Origin: Spongilla lacustris
Taxonomy: Eukaryota > Porifera > Demospongiae > Spongillida > Spongillidae
Reading direction: 5' to 3'
Length of the DNA: 64,000 nt
Assembly (NCBI GenBank): GCA_949361645.1
Contig: OX442418.1
Span: 9,954,632-10,018,631, forward strand
Shown one piece after another: positions 20,868 through 32,085 of the stretch (position 1 is its first letter; each line of letters starts with the position of its first letter). The notes under the pieces are model-generated. The model did not search any database. It was not told the DNA's origin and was given only the letters and a program-made list of their open reading frames with translations. A program made the translations under genes and the position numbers.

Positions 20868-22756
20868 TTCATGTGCATGTAATATACACATAGGCATGTA
20901 ATGGCATAAATTAGATATGCACTTGTATACTGCCCCTTAAATGCGTAGCATTTACAAAAAATAGATAAATCAACATTGTTCAGCATTAACCTAAACGTTC
21001 TTTCTGAGGATGATTTAACAACAGTGTCAGGCAGTGAGTTCCAAATCGGTATGATTCTAACTGAAAAGAAATTTGCACGGTAATTGTGATGTGGTGTTGT
21101 TAGAGGACTAAGTTTGATGGAGTTCCCTCTTGTTGTATAAGGTGACAAGTTTATGTGGAAAAAATCTGATGCATCAAGGTCAACAAGTTTTTTCTCTATT
21201 TTAAAGCACATAACTACAGGTAGATCCAAAAACACTCTTCTATACTCCAATGAATGAAATCCAAGCATAGAAAGCCTATCAGCATAACTAGTCATAGGTA
21301 TCTTTATTCTTTTAAAGAGTGATCTGGTAAAGTAACGTTGAACTCTTTCAAGAGTTTTAATATCTTTTACAAGCCAAGGATTCCATACTGGAGCATTATA
21401 TTCCAGAATGGGTCTCACATATGAATGAAACACTCGACACAGCGCAGATATATTCAGTGTACGAAGAGCTTTAAGTAGGAGTGAACACCTTTGAAAAGCC
21501 TTAGCAGCAATATATGCACAATGCAAGCTCGGTTTAAAATCAGATGTGATATGTACACCTAGGTCACGGATATCAAAAACTCTATTCAAAAGCACGCCAC
21601 CTAGAGAATAAGAGTGACTCGCTGAGTTATGCCCAAAGGATATCACGCTGCACTTCTGAAAAGCAATATTAAGCTGCCAGGTTTGAGACCACACACTAAA
21701 ATTTAATAAAGATAAAGTCAAAGGTGAAGATGAGTTGGATGAATGAGTAGCATAAAGTTTGGTATCATCTGCAAAAATTTTAGCTTGAACTGATGGCTCT
21801 AAACACTCAGGAAGGTCATTGATATAAATAAGGAACAATAGAGGTCCAAGTACTGATCCTTGAGGAACACCACTGGATACAGGTAGGGAAGAAGATAAGG
21901 ACTGACTAATATAGACTTGCTGTGAACGATTCGTAAGAAAAGAAGATAACCACTTTACCAAGGAAGAACTAAATCCATAGCATTCCACTTTATGCAGAAG
22001 CTTAGTGTGAGATATAGAATCAAACGCTTTAGCAAAGTCTATATACACAGAATCAACCTTATCGCCAAAATCAGTATGTAGAGTCCATTCATTAAGTGTC
22101 ATTAACAATTGAGTACAAGTGGAACGCCTGGCAAGAAAGCCAAACTAGTCTTTCGAGATAAGACTGTTTGAACGTAGAAAGGTAACCATTGATTCACACA
22201 CAATAGACTCCATTACTTTGCAACAAACACTAGTAAGAGAAACTGGACGATAATTGCTGGGTAATTTACGCGAACCTTTCTTGAAAATAGGACAGACCAT
22301 CGCCTTTTTCCAACTTAGAGGTATATCCCCACAATCCATAGACAGTCTAAAAAGCCTGGACAACGGTATTGCAATACCAGGGGTGACTGATTTTAAAAAC
22401 CCAGCAGGAAAACCATCTGGTGTTTAAGAGTATTTGGAAGGAAGACGATTTAGGGCACATATAACATTATCATAAGTAAATTCAACTTGTTGAGAAACTT
22501 GTATACTAGATACCGCAGGATGGAAGATGGGTAGAACACCATTATCAGTTGTAAATACAGAAGAAAAATAATCATTGAAAACATTGCATTTGTCATAATC
22601 CATTGTAGCAAGGGAACCGTCTGACTTCATTAAAGGTGGGATAGACAATGTGTGACAAAGTTTCATATTCACATATGAATATAGTTTAGATAAATCATTA
22701 CTGTTGATGACATATGACTCACGATAATCATAAAAGGATTTCACTGCCAGTTCATA
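20868..22756 (-). pseudogene. LINE ORF2, reverse transcriptase part
   Basis: RNA-templated DNA synthesis at the insertion site. Minus-strand order: a connector ending LNRLPSKYS and an in-frame TAA (22424-22426); RT start NYRPVSLTSVCCKVMES; an in-frame TAG at 22142-22144; motif A VYIDFAKAFDSISHTKLL; motif B SGVPQGSVLGPLLFLIYIND; catalytic FADDTKLY, whose FADD is at 21764-21775. A C-terminal part with RCSLLLKALRTLNISALCRV and VQRYFTRSLFKRI follows, as in CR1/Jockey RTs. The YADD-type Asp pair is intact, but the two stops kill the frame. No natural stop precedes the tail. Confidence 0.92.
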
Positions 22757-23715
22757 GGGGAGGAGTGGGTTAGTTGAGCCACTGGGTTAGTTGAGCCACC
22801 CCCTGTTTTAGCTCCATGAAGAAACATAATTGAATTATGTTAACATATATTGGCATTAAGTGTTATGACTAGCTTTTTGTCCTACTTTAGGATTTTGTTT
22901 TAGTATTCATCAGAATATGAAATTCAAAAATAAGAATTTTGATGATCAAAGTGAAATTCTGTTTTTACGGTTTGTGCCCTCATAATTTCTACACAACGAC
23001 TATATTCTTGTTTCAGTCTTGGGTGTTTGAAAGTACATGTATGCAGCTATATTTATGTTTATAATAAATTATATACTTTGCTTCCTTTTTATACAACTTA
23101 GCTAGATACAGGAAAAGTTAGTAGTGGGGTTAGTTGAGCCATTTGCAAAGGGGGTTAGTTGAGCCATACGCTTTAGCTGCAATAGTATGGCATTAAAATG
23201 ATTTATTGATTGACGTAATAGAAATAGTGAGCTATGCTTATTTGGCTATGCAGCAATCTCAGAAGTATTCTGTTTTAATTTCTAAATAGAAAAATGACTT
23301 TGAATAACGTTAAAAACACTTGCCGATCAATTTCAAGAGCTCTCATTGAAAAAGTGTCATGCATTAGTGTATGAATTTGCTTTTATCAATGATTTGACAA
23401 CATAAGGCCTAGACCTACTTATGTTAGCAATTATTGTGCAACGCAACTAACTTTGGCTGAAGGCAGCATATGGCTGAATTGACCCATGTACCTGGCACAA
23501 CTAACCCACTTGGCTGGGTTAGTTGTGCCGTTTGACACCTGTTGATTTTTAATAATGTCCCTATTCTCACGTACATCCCCAGTCTCTAACATTCCTATGA
23601 CATGTACCCAAGTGATGCCCCTTTACATCAGAGTATTAACCTCTGCTTAATACCAAACCTCAGAGGCAGTATAAACCTAAACCTAAAAAGTGGCTCAACT
23701 AACCCACTCCTCCCC
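22757..23715. mobile_element. TA-flanked MITE nested in LINE ORF2
   Basis: 959 bp with perfect 26-bp terminal inverted repeats, starting GGGGAGGAGTGGGTTAGTTG and continuing AGCCAC, and flanked by TA on both sides (22755-22756 and 23716-23717). This is typical of Tc1/mariner-type insertion. No transposase frame. The motif GGGTTAGTTGAGCCA is repeated about five more times in both orientations inside the ends (for example near 22783, 23125, 23150 and 23520), as subterminal binding sites often are. Removing the element plus one TA restores the LINE reading frame, so it arrived after the LINE. Confidence 0.9.
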
Positions 23716-23717
23716 TA

Positions 23718-24710
23718 CTCCTTAGCAATTTTGTTGTATTTCACTCTATTTTTATGAAACCACTTCTTTTTTAAGAGCAACAATTTACGAATATGTTTTA
23801 AACATTTTGGTTTACTAAATAAAACGACCCTTCGTAAAGGAACAAACTTTTCAATGCATTCATTTAACTTCTTAGATAAAACATCCCAATAAACATCCAC
23901 CGAACAAGATTGATCAAGCATTTGTCAATTGACATCCATTAAGAAAGATATCATTGAAGTGTAATCTGCAGCTTTAAAGTCCCTACAATACAAGATGGAG
24001 TTTGCGGTATGATGGCAAGGACATACAATCGTGAATTCAACACATGAATGATCGCAAGAGATAACAAAAGGATCAACAACTGAAATATCAAACAATATAT
24101 TGACATCAGAAACCATCACAAGGTCGATACAGTGATTTCCCCGAGAAGGCGAATTAACAAGTTGAGTAAGACCATTTTCTAAGACACACGTCAAGAAAAG
24201 ACTGCTACAAATTGAACCATTATTGACAGGGACACTCCAATCAATGTGTGGGTAATTAAAATCGCCAACAACTACAACTTGCATCTTGGAGATGCAATAA
24301 CTGTCAAGACATGAACATAAACATGAAATATGAGTAACATCATTTGCCATGGAAGGAGGATTATAAATACAAATAAAGCGATACTGTACAGAGGAAAACA
24401 ACACATCAAAAATGATGCATTCAAGCCGTTGAAAACAAGGTAAAAGATCAATATACTCAATCTTTAACCCATGTTTCACAAAAACTGCAACACCACCAAA
24501 ATTATCAGGCCTATCTTTGCGTATCAATGTATATGCAGAATTACAAAGCAGAAGAGAATCAGTGATATCAGAATAAAGCCATGTTTCAGTAACAAATATA
24601 AGATCAAATTCACAAGTCAAAAGCAAGATATTTAGGACATTTAATTTGTTACACAATGATCTCGCATTAATCAATTTACACTTCAAATTTCCACTACTTG
24701 CCTGCCTGTC
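23718..24710 (-). pseudogene. LINE ORF2, APE endonuclease part
   Basis: Nicks target DNA to prime reverse transcription. From 24686 the minus strand reads LINARSLCNKLNVLN, then FVTETWLYSD (catalytic Glu in TETWL), GGVAVFVKHGL, ICIYNPPS, VVVVGDFNYPHIDW (GDFN), CIDLVMVSDV and SCDHSCVEF (the SDH motif with S changed to C). A stop at 23925-23927 and another just upstream of 24710 break the frame. The following 23921-23718 segment (YWDVLSKKLNECIEKFVPLR) is the usual linker between nuclease and RT and runs directly into the MITE. Confidence 0.9.
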
Positions 24711-24834
24711 CTATACATTACCACTGCGACCAGATGCTGTTAAATCAGAAGAGTTGGAGTCACGTACTTTACTTTCTCTAACCATCCACTGAGAAACGGG
24801 GCCACGCCTATCTATATAATAGCTCTGACCAGAT

Positions 24835-25539
24835 TCAGTTCTTTTTGTCTGCATGAATATGACTACGTTCAGCAGAAGTATGGCTGGGTCGAATAAAAAC
24901 ATTTTTGAATTTCACCGACTCTTTAAGTATCTTTGCTTTCCATAGAATCGCAGTTCTCTGATTTGCATTACCCACACGAACTTTGACTAAACGTGGTTTT
25001 GCACTAAGTCCTTCGCTTGACTCGCTTGACTCCTTCCCAAGTCGGAAGGCATCAATTAGAACAACACTATCTTTGCAAATGGAATCAAAAACTTCTTTAA
25101 CCGCTGCCTTATCAGTAACGACGCTACCAGTTTCCTTCACTCCAGAAACAATAACACAAAACTTTTCATCATGGGCTGAAATAGCTTCCTTTACAGCTTT
25201 GCTGACATCCACAGGAGCAACAGTACATGCATTACCCCCTACGGAACTATGTAGAGTCGAAGGCCCAACAGCGCTAGTTTCCGTTTTTGCTACAAACTCA
25301 GCAAACTTCTGCTCAAGTTTTGAAACCCTAAGCGGCAAGTCTTTTAGGGATGTTTCGCAATTCGGACACAGAGTACAAACTTTTTTTACCACACATAACA
25401 CGTCATGACTCACGTTTACAAACGTACTCGAGCATTCCGAATGAAAAAACAACCCGCAGTATGTGCAACACAATCCATTTGGCTTCGTCATATCCACCGT
25501 CCTCTATTCACAGACAGAGCACTGTTTACCCGGCGCCAT
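24835..25539 (-). pseudogene. LINE ORF1 with PHD-like zinc finger
   Basis: Nucleic-acid-binding partner of ORF2. The start ATG at 25539 gives MAPGKQCSVCE followed at once by an in-frame TAG (25504-25506). The frame then continues for 220 codons to 24835. The Cys/His series CSVC … CCTYCGLFFHSEC … VCTLCPNC is PHD-like and spans the stop, so the stop is a mutation rather than the true 5' boundary. Next come a short coiled-coil-like stretch (LPLRVSKLEQKFAEFVAKTE) and an RRM-like region (FCVIVSGVKETG … AFRLGK … RLVKVRVGNANQRTAILWKA), the usual build of ORF1 in CR1/L2-type elements. Without the stop it would be about 234 residues. Confidence 0.85.
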
Positions 25540-25545
25540 TTTTTT

Positions 25546-28262
25546 GACCATGGATTTGACCCCACCACAACAGACACAAGTACAGGGTGTAAATGGGACC
25601 ATGGATTTCATCACAAGTACAGGGTGTAAAGCAGACCATGGATTTGACCCCACAACAAACAAATATACAGGGTGTAAATTGGACCATGGATTTGATCACA
25701 AGTACAGGGTGTAAATCGGACCATGGATTTGATCACAAGTACAGGGTGTAAATGAGACCATGGATTTGATCACAAGTACAGGGTGTAAATCGGACCATGG
25801 ATTTGATCACAAGTACAGGGTGTAAATGAGACCACGGATTTGATCACAAGTACAGGGTGTAAATCGGATTTGATCACAAGTACAGGGTGTAAATGAGACC
25901 ATGGATTTGATCACAAGTACAGGGTATAAACCGGACTATGGATTTGATCACAAGTACAGGGTGTAAATGAGACCATGGATTTGATCACAAGTACAGGGTG
26001 TAAATGAGACCATGGATTTGATCACAAGTACAGGGTGTAAATCGGACCATGGATTTGATCACAAGTACAGGGTGTAAATGAGACCATGGATTTGATCACA
26101 AGTACAGGGTGTAAATGGGATTTGGATTTGACCCCACAACAGACAAAAGTACAGGGTGTAAATGGGACCATAGTTTTGACCCTAAAACAGATTTAAGTAC
26201 AGGGTGTAAAGCAGACCATGGATTTGACCCCACAGCATACACAAGTACAGGGTGTAAATGGGACCATGGATTTGATCACAAGTATAGGGTGTAAAGCAGA
26301 CCATGGATTTGACCCCACAGCATACACAAGTACCGGGTGTAAATGGGACCATGGATTTGATCACAAGTACAGGGTGTAAATGGGTCCATGAGTTTGACCC
26401 CATAACAGACACAAATACAGGGGGTAAATGGGACCATGGATTTGATCACAACTACATGTATAGGGAGTAAATCGGACCATGGATTGACTCCACAACAGAC
26501 CAAAGTACAGGGTGTAAATGGGACCAATGAATTGACCCTAAAACAGACTCAAGTACAGGGTGTAAATGGAACCATGGATTTGACCCCACAGCATACTCAA
26601 GTACAGGGTGTAAATGGGCCAATGAATTGACCCTAAATCAGACTCAAGTACAGGGTGTAAATGGAACCATGGATTGGACCCCACAGCATACTCAAGTACA
26701 GGGTGTAAATGGAACCATGGATTTGACCCCACAGAATACTCAAGTACAGGGTGTAAATGGGATCATGGAATTATCCACACAACAGACACAAGTACAGGGT
26801 GTAAATGGGACCATGGATTTGACCCCACAACAGACAGAAGTACAGGGTGTAAAGCAGACCATGGATTTGACCCCACAACAGACAAAAGTACTGGGTGTAA
26901 ATGGGACCAATGAATCGACCCTAAATAGACTCAACTACAGGGTGTAAATGGGACCATAGATTTGACTCTAAAACAGACTCAAGTATAGGGTGTAAATGGG
27001 ATCATGGATTTGACCCCACAACAGACACAAGTACAGGAACCATGGATTTGATCCCACAGCATACTCAAGTACAGGGTGTAAATAGGATCATGGAATTGAC
27101 CCCACAATAGACACAAGTACAGGGTGTAAATGGGACCATGGATTTGACCCCACAACAGACACAAGTACAGGGTGTAAATGGGACCATGGATATGATCACA
27201 AGTACAGGGTGTAAATGGGACCATGGATTTGATCACAAGTACAGGGTGTAAATGGGACTATGAATTTGATCACAAGTACAGGGTGTAAAGCAGACCATGG
27301 ATTTGACCCCACAGCAGACAAAAGTACAAGGTGTAAATGGGACCATGCATTTGACCCCACAACAGACACAAGTACAGGAACCATGGATTTGATCCCACAG
27401 CATACTCAAGTACAGGGTGTAAATAGGATCATGGAATTGACCCCACAATAGACACAAGTACAGGGTGTAAATGGGACCATGGATTTGACCCCACAACAGA
27501 CACAAGTACAGTGTGTAAATGGGACCATGGATATGATCACAAGTACAGGGTGTAAATGGGACCATGGATTTGATCACAAGTACAGGGTGTAAATGGGACT
27601 ATGAATTTGATCACAAGTACAGGGAGTAAATCAGACCATGGATTTGACTCCACAACAGACAAAATACAGGGTGTAAATGGGACCATGGATTTGATCACAA
27701 GTACAGGGTGTAAATGGGACCATGGATTTGATCACAAGTACAGGGAGTAAATCGAACCATAGATTTGACTCCAATATACAGGGTGTAAATGGGACCAATG
27801 AATTGACCCTAAACAGACTCAAGTACAGGATGTAAATGGGACCATAGATTTGACTCTAAAACAGACTCAAGTACAGGGTGTAAATGGAACCATGGATTTG
27901 ACCCCACAATAGACACGAGTACAGGGTGTAAAATGGGACCATGGATTTGACCCCACAACAGACACAAGTACAGGGTGTAAATGGAACCAATGATTTGACC
28001 CCAAAACATACACAAGTTTAGGGTGTAAATGGGACCATGGATCTGACCCTAAAACAGACACAAGTACAGGATGTAAATGGGACCATAGATTTGACCCCTA
28101 AATACACAATGCAAGTACAGGATGTACATGTAAATGGACCATGGATTTGATCCCACAACAGAGGATGTAAATGGACCATGGATTTGATCCCACAACAGCG
28201 GATGTAAAGGGGACCATGGATTTTATCCCACAACACACACAAGTGCAGGGTGTAAATGGGAC
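25546..28262 (-). repeat. Minisatellite B, array 2b (inverted)
   Basis: Continuation of array 2a beyond the LINE. 25660-26110 is nearly pure 37-bp units (GGATTTGATCACAAGTACAG), while 26500-28260 is mixed. A block of about 350 bp (26990-27240) is repeated at 27365-27610, including the odd unit GTACAGGAACCATGGATTTG, so array segments have themselves been duplicated. Part of 26110-26640 closely matches 19880-20400 in array 2a. The array ends at the conserved edge GGGACCACCGTCGTCACT. Confidence 0.96.
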
Positions 28263-28927
28263 CACCGTCGTCACTGTACTAGCATAGATCTAGTAACCTT
28301 TCTCACGATCGTCATATTCGCACCGCTCGAACTTCACGTCCGCCGATTGAAACTCTTATGACCTTGCCTTCAGTTGACGGCGCCATAAAGTTTATGTACG
28401 CAGAAGATAACGAAATAGGGATCGAATAGTACAACAACTGCATGTGAGTCCGACCGGGAGATGGATTCACGTATCCAGCGCAGAGTAGGTGTGGCTATAA
28501 GTTATCCAAGTGTCAGCCCACAGGAAGTAGTTGCATATTCATGTACTTTGGTGCATGGAAGCGGGTCACGCACGTACAACGGCGCGATTCAAGCGGGAAA
28601 CTTGTAGCAACTTTGCGCCGCTGTATCTCCGTAACGGATGACATAAAAATTAACGAACAGAACAAATCGATAGGTATACGACCTCTCTACCTACAAACAG
28701 TTATGGCAGGTTTGAACCCACAGGGGTATCGGACGTTGCAATACAGGCACGGAGCAAGTGCAAGACCCCAAAATGTATTTTGTCATAGAAAAATGGTGTA
28801 GTATGAAGTGTTGAAAATAAGAAGTTGATAGCTTAAACCGTTCGGAAGATATAGCGATTCAAAAGAGAAACATTTTTATAACATAATATATATATAAACG
28901 AAGGGCCATTTTCGTGGAAACTGTCCC
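28263..28927 (-). mobile_element. E1 right terminus
   Basis: The end reads inward (minus) from GGGACAGTTTCCACGAAAAT at 28927. It matches the E4 left end (56078 on) almost base for base over several hundred bases, including the run CCGTTACGGAGATACAGC, TTCGTTAATTTTTATGTCAT and the region just before the gene start. The outside neighbour is TATACGTATG. This fixes E1 as a member of the family. The interior to the left is array 2b, block A and the 9.6-18.1 kb centre; the mirrored left end is missing beyond about 3495. Confidence 0.85.
28290..28386 (-). pseudogene. E1 remnant of the transposase-gene start
   Basis: The minus strand opens with ATG at 28386 (MAPSTEGKVIRVSIGGREVR), preceded by the same CGTTATCTTCTGCGTA leader as the intact E4 gene. 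The family phrase that should read SADEFExY is out of frame (TCGGCGGACG…GAAGTTCGAG), so a frameshift lies near the start. The gene is cut off at about 28290 and replaced by array sequence. Confidence 0.75.
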
Positions 28928-29206
28928 ATATACGTATGGAAATATAGTGTTTTCATAAACCGTAAGGAAGGATTAAACCTACGCGCCCAAAGCCTGCATA
29001 CTATTTTTAAAAATTATTGATCTTTTTGTATAATTGTGATTAAAAAATCAGCAATAGCACTTCATACATGTAACTACGACGTTCAATATAGGAAGCAGTC
29101 CGCTAGAAGAGCAAAATACTTCAGTTCAATATTCTGAGGGAAACAAAATGACATTAAAATTAAGATGATACGATTTTTTTTACCTCAGGATGCAATTTCT
29201 GCAATA
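28928..29206. other. AT-rich spacer without a gene
   Basis: Low-complexity AT-rich sequence between the E1 end and the next MITE. Nothing recognisable. Confidence 0.5.
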
Positions 29207-29632
29207 GAGGGGTTGCATGGATCTCATGATGTCACGTGACAAAGCGATTTTATACGTAGAATTTTACATTGGGGGCAAAGCGAAAGGATAGTACAGCACA
29301 TCTATCAAGTAAAACTTGCTGCGTTGTCGGGTGCTTGAAGCGATCGGACATGTAAAGTTCTTTCCTACCACCCGCCAAGGTATGTAAGGTTCTTTCCTGT
29401 ATTTCTGGCAAAGTAAAGAACAGCAGGAGTTAGATAGTTGATCGAGCAATGGTCAACGCCTAAACCCGTTTGCAACACTTTAGATTCATATCTGGCTCGG
29501 GCGACCGCTGATAAACTCTGACAATACGCTCCATTCCATTGACGCGCCATACTCGCTTGCCCCCAATATAAAAAAGTTGCAATATAAATTATCACATGAC
29601 ATTGCGACGTGACGTAGGTCATGCAACCCCTC
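29207..29632. mobile_element. TA-flanked MITE, 426 bp
   Basis: Ends GAGGGGTTGCATG and CATGCAACCCCTC are perfect inverted repeats, flanked by TA (29205-29206 and 29633-29634). The similarity continues imperfectly inward for about 85 bases (ATTGGGGGCAAAGCGA at left, CGCTTGCCCCCAAT at right). No transposase. The minus strand has an 86-codon frame (29622-29365, including MARQWNGAYCQSLSAVARAR) that looks protein-like but is unrecognised; it could be a captured exon. Confidence 0.8.
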
Positions 29633-29724
29633 TATGGCGAGTCTTACAGATCAGAATCTTTTAGAACAAACCTAGCGGTCATTTTGGTAAAACGCCAGCG
29701 GTCATGTAAAACACATGCACGTAC

Positions 29725-29952
29725 CTTTCTTCTTCAGATCTGACACAAACAGATTTGTCTTTAACCTGCCTTACACGTGATATAAGCACACGCGCACAGA
29801 CACCCATGTACCAGTAACCACTTACCACGACCATAGCTATGCCACGACACGCATCGCTGCTGAGTATTCCACCGTAGCATTCTTTCGCGCTCCGTATATT
29901 TTCTTTGGTTTGTTAGTTTCGAGGCAAAACGTGGAGAAACACGCATGGTCAT
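29725..29952 (-). CDS. Candidate host gene start: coding exon plus 15-nt microexon
   Basis: On the minus strand an ATG at 29952 opens MTMRVSPRFASKLTNQRKYT then ERERMLRWNTQQRCVSWHSY and GR, ending in phase 1 at a strong donor GTAAGT (exon 29826-29952). About 85 bases later, after TTTGTGTCAG, lies a 15-nt exon (29725-29739) followed by the donor GTACGT. It keeps phase 1 and adds DLKKK. Two further GTAAGT donors (ending at about 29979 and 30124 on the same strand) suggest alternative 5' exons. The product is basic and unrecognised; the next exon was not found. Consistent phases and strong donors argue for a real gene; small size argues for caution. Confidence 0.4.
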
Positions 29953-30406
29953 CACACTACTATATTGATCACTTACCTTGTGTTGCGTTCCCCAATCGGT
30001 AGGCTAGCCGGCCCTTTTGGCCTTGCCAATTATGTAGAAGATTTCTTTATGCCGTAGAGATACACCTGGCAGCCCCCTTGCGGCCTTGCCTACGTAGAGG
30101 ATGTGAAGATACACTTTCACTTACCTTCTAAGTTCTTGCCAAATTGCCCCAAACCGCCAAGAGCCACGTGACGCGACCCACAATACGATTATTGCACGAT
30201 ATCAATGACGTCACCTATACTACGTTCCTAGTTACATGTAATGCTAACAATGATTGACACTATGTTATCTGAACTCACTGCCACATATACTCAGACATGT
30301 GTATGTGTGGGGGGGGGGGGGGGGGGGGGAGCGGCAGCTGGGGGCTATGTGATATCCACTCTCAGAGGCGGATTTAGGGGGGGGGGGGGGGGCTGAGAGG
30401 CTATAG

Positions 30407-30439
<33 letters not shown>

Positions 30440-32085
30440 CCCCTCTTTCCCTTAGAACACGCCCCTTTTTATTTTGTACCACGCACCTTCAGGCTCCCGA
30501 TCCGAAGTGCCTCGATCTTCGTACTTGTGAAAACGAGTCAACGCGTGACGTACGAAAAGAAGTCCCAATTAATGAGTTATTGGCTCATCCTTCCATGACA
30601 AAGCTACATGCTCTTTAGTGACAAACAGGCATCTAAGCAGATTGCTTTCATTGCATGAGAATAATACTTTTGAAACACGCAAATGAATTGTATTAAAATA
30701 GTAAGCTCTAACAGGAAGCATGTGAATGTTTATCAAAGCTACTCAACAGTACACCCACCTACAACACCAAATATTTTTTTTACAAACAATATAAATTTGC
30801 ATGAAACAACCAAGTCAGAATTCACTGACACTTGAAGATCATCTCAACATTACATTTAGATCTGAGAATTAGGTGGTATTATTTTACAAGTCATGCCCAG
30901 TTGTAAGCGCTAAAGAGTAATCCTGATGTCGGTGAAACTGCTCACTCTCATTCTTAATGAACAACGTTGGTTTTAAAACTGATTAGACTTGGTCTTAGCA
31001 CACATAACAGATTTGAACAGAAGTCACCATGACTCACAAATACACATACACACCAGTTGAGAGCCATATCTACAGTTCCTATGACATTGAATACTGTTGA
31101 AAAGAATGCTTAAACAGTTCGGCACTTTTTTTCACACACACACACATCGGTAACTAAACAGCACACTAAGAATTAAGCCTTAGGCTTCAATATTAGTAGG
31201 TGCTGTAGGCAGTGTACACGCGGCTTCTCTAGTGTTACGGGCATATACCAGTTAGAGCTAGCTGAAAAGATGTATAGTTTGCTTGATGCATGGACTGCAC
31301 CAATGTGTGCGTGTACCCGTAGGCCGTGCGTACATTGTATGCCAATAGGCACCCAGTCGTTCGTGCCTTTAACTCACCAACCATTTGCATCGAAGACATT
31401 CTCCAGTGTGGTTTTGTATAACGTAAGGCGAATGACAATCTCGATCTCGTCCACAACACGTAGCAAGAACGCTAATTGGTGCGCACCGCCCGTATGAATG
31501 ACCTACGGCGGGTGTATGTTTTCTTTTACGAAGAGATAGTAATACGGCTAGTTCATTTCTAAAAGCGAGAGATAAGCAGCCGAAGGTACGGTAGTATCTA
31601 TGATTTCACAAGAACGCTAAATTAAAAAAACAATTAAAAATTAAGCAATTCGAGGGGGTGGGGCTCAGTGGCACGTGATAATATGCAGGTTGAAGGGGTG
31701 GAGCTAATATGGTGCTTTAATGGACGAGCGTATGCAATGAAGTGTAACGAGTGCGCATGCGTAACCGTGGTGAAATAGTTGTTGCCTCTTACTTTCAGTT
31801 TAAAAGGTGATTAAAATATGATCATTTTGATTTTGACTTCGAAACGTGTGTCTAAACATGGTTTCACTTTAAAAATTGTTAATTTGTTGTGTTTATTAAA
31901 GTTAATTAAGCATCGTTAATAAAATGATGTAAACACATTTGCCTAACCTCAAGTTGTTAGTTTCTAAATATTAGATTTTTTTCATACTCCTATCAAAAGT
32001 TATTCCCGTTCAAAAGTATTGCGTTCTTTCGTGGACACCCGATAGCTGAACCACAACCCGCGCCACAAAGCGGTGGATCCCATCA
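29953..32085. other. Intergenic stretch with homopolymers, no gene recognised
   Basis: 30000-30230 holds CpG-rich sequence with donor-like GTAAGTs on the minus strand (possible 5' exons of the candidate gene to the left). G21 at 30309-30329, G16 at 30377-30392 and C31 at 30407-30437 follow. The phrase CAGAGGCGGATTTAGGGG before the second run resembles a DNA-transposon end, but I could not find its partner. 30440-31200 is AT-rich. 31230-31500 is CpG-richer, with opposed short frames of no known family. Confidence 0.4.

Larger units (their letters stand above)
20846..25545 (-). mobile_element. Full-length CR1/L2-like LINE inserted in minisatellite B
   Basis: A 4.7-kb non-LTR retrotransposon lies on the minus strand. 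Its 5' end is at 25545, only six bases before the ORF1 start codon, and its 3' end is an (AAT)n/(ATT)n tail at 20846-20867. It is flanked by a 6-bp target-site duplication GACCAT (20840-20845 and 25546-25551); removing the element and one GACCAT restores a perfect array unit. Order on the minus strand: ORF1 with PHD-like and RNA-binding-like regions, APE endonuclease, reverse transcriptase. It holds several stop codons and a nested MITE (22757-23715), so it is dead. The APE nuclease, RT signature FADDTKLY and microsatellite tail suit the CR1/L2/Jockey group; the precise clade needs a tree. Confidence 0.93.

Noticed and set aside
30362..30437. CAGAGGCGGATTTAGGGG plus G and C runs as a transposon end
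   Set aside because: The phrase resembles known DNA-transposon ends, but no inverted partner or target duplication could be found nearby.
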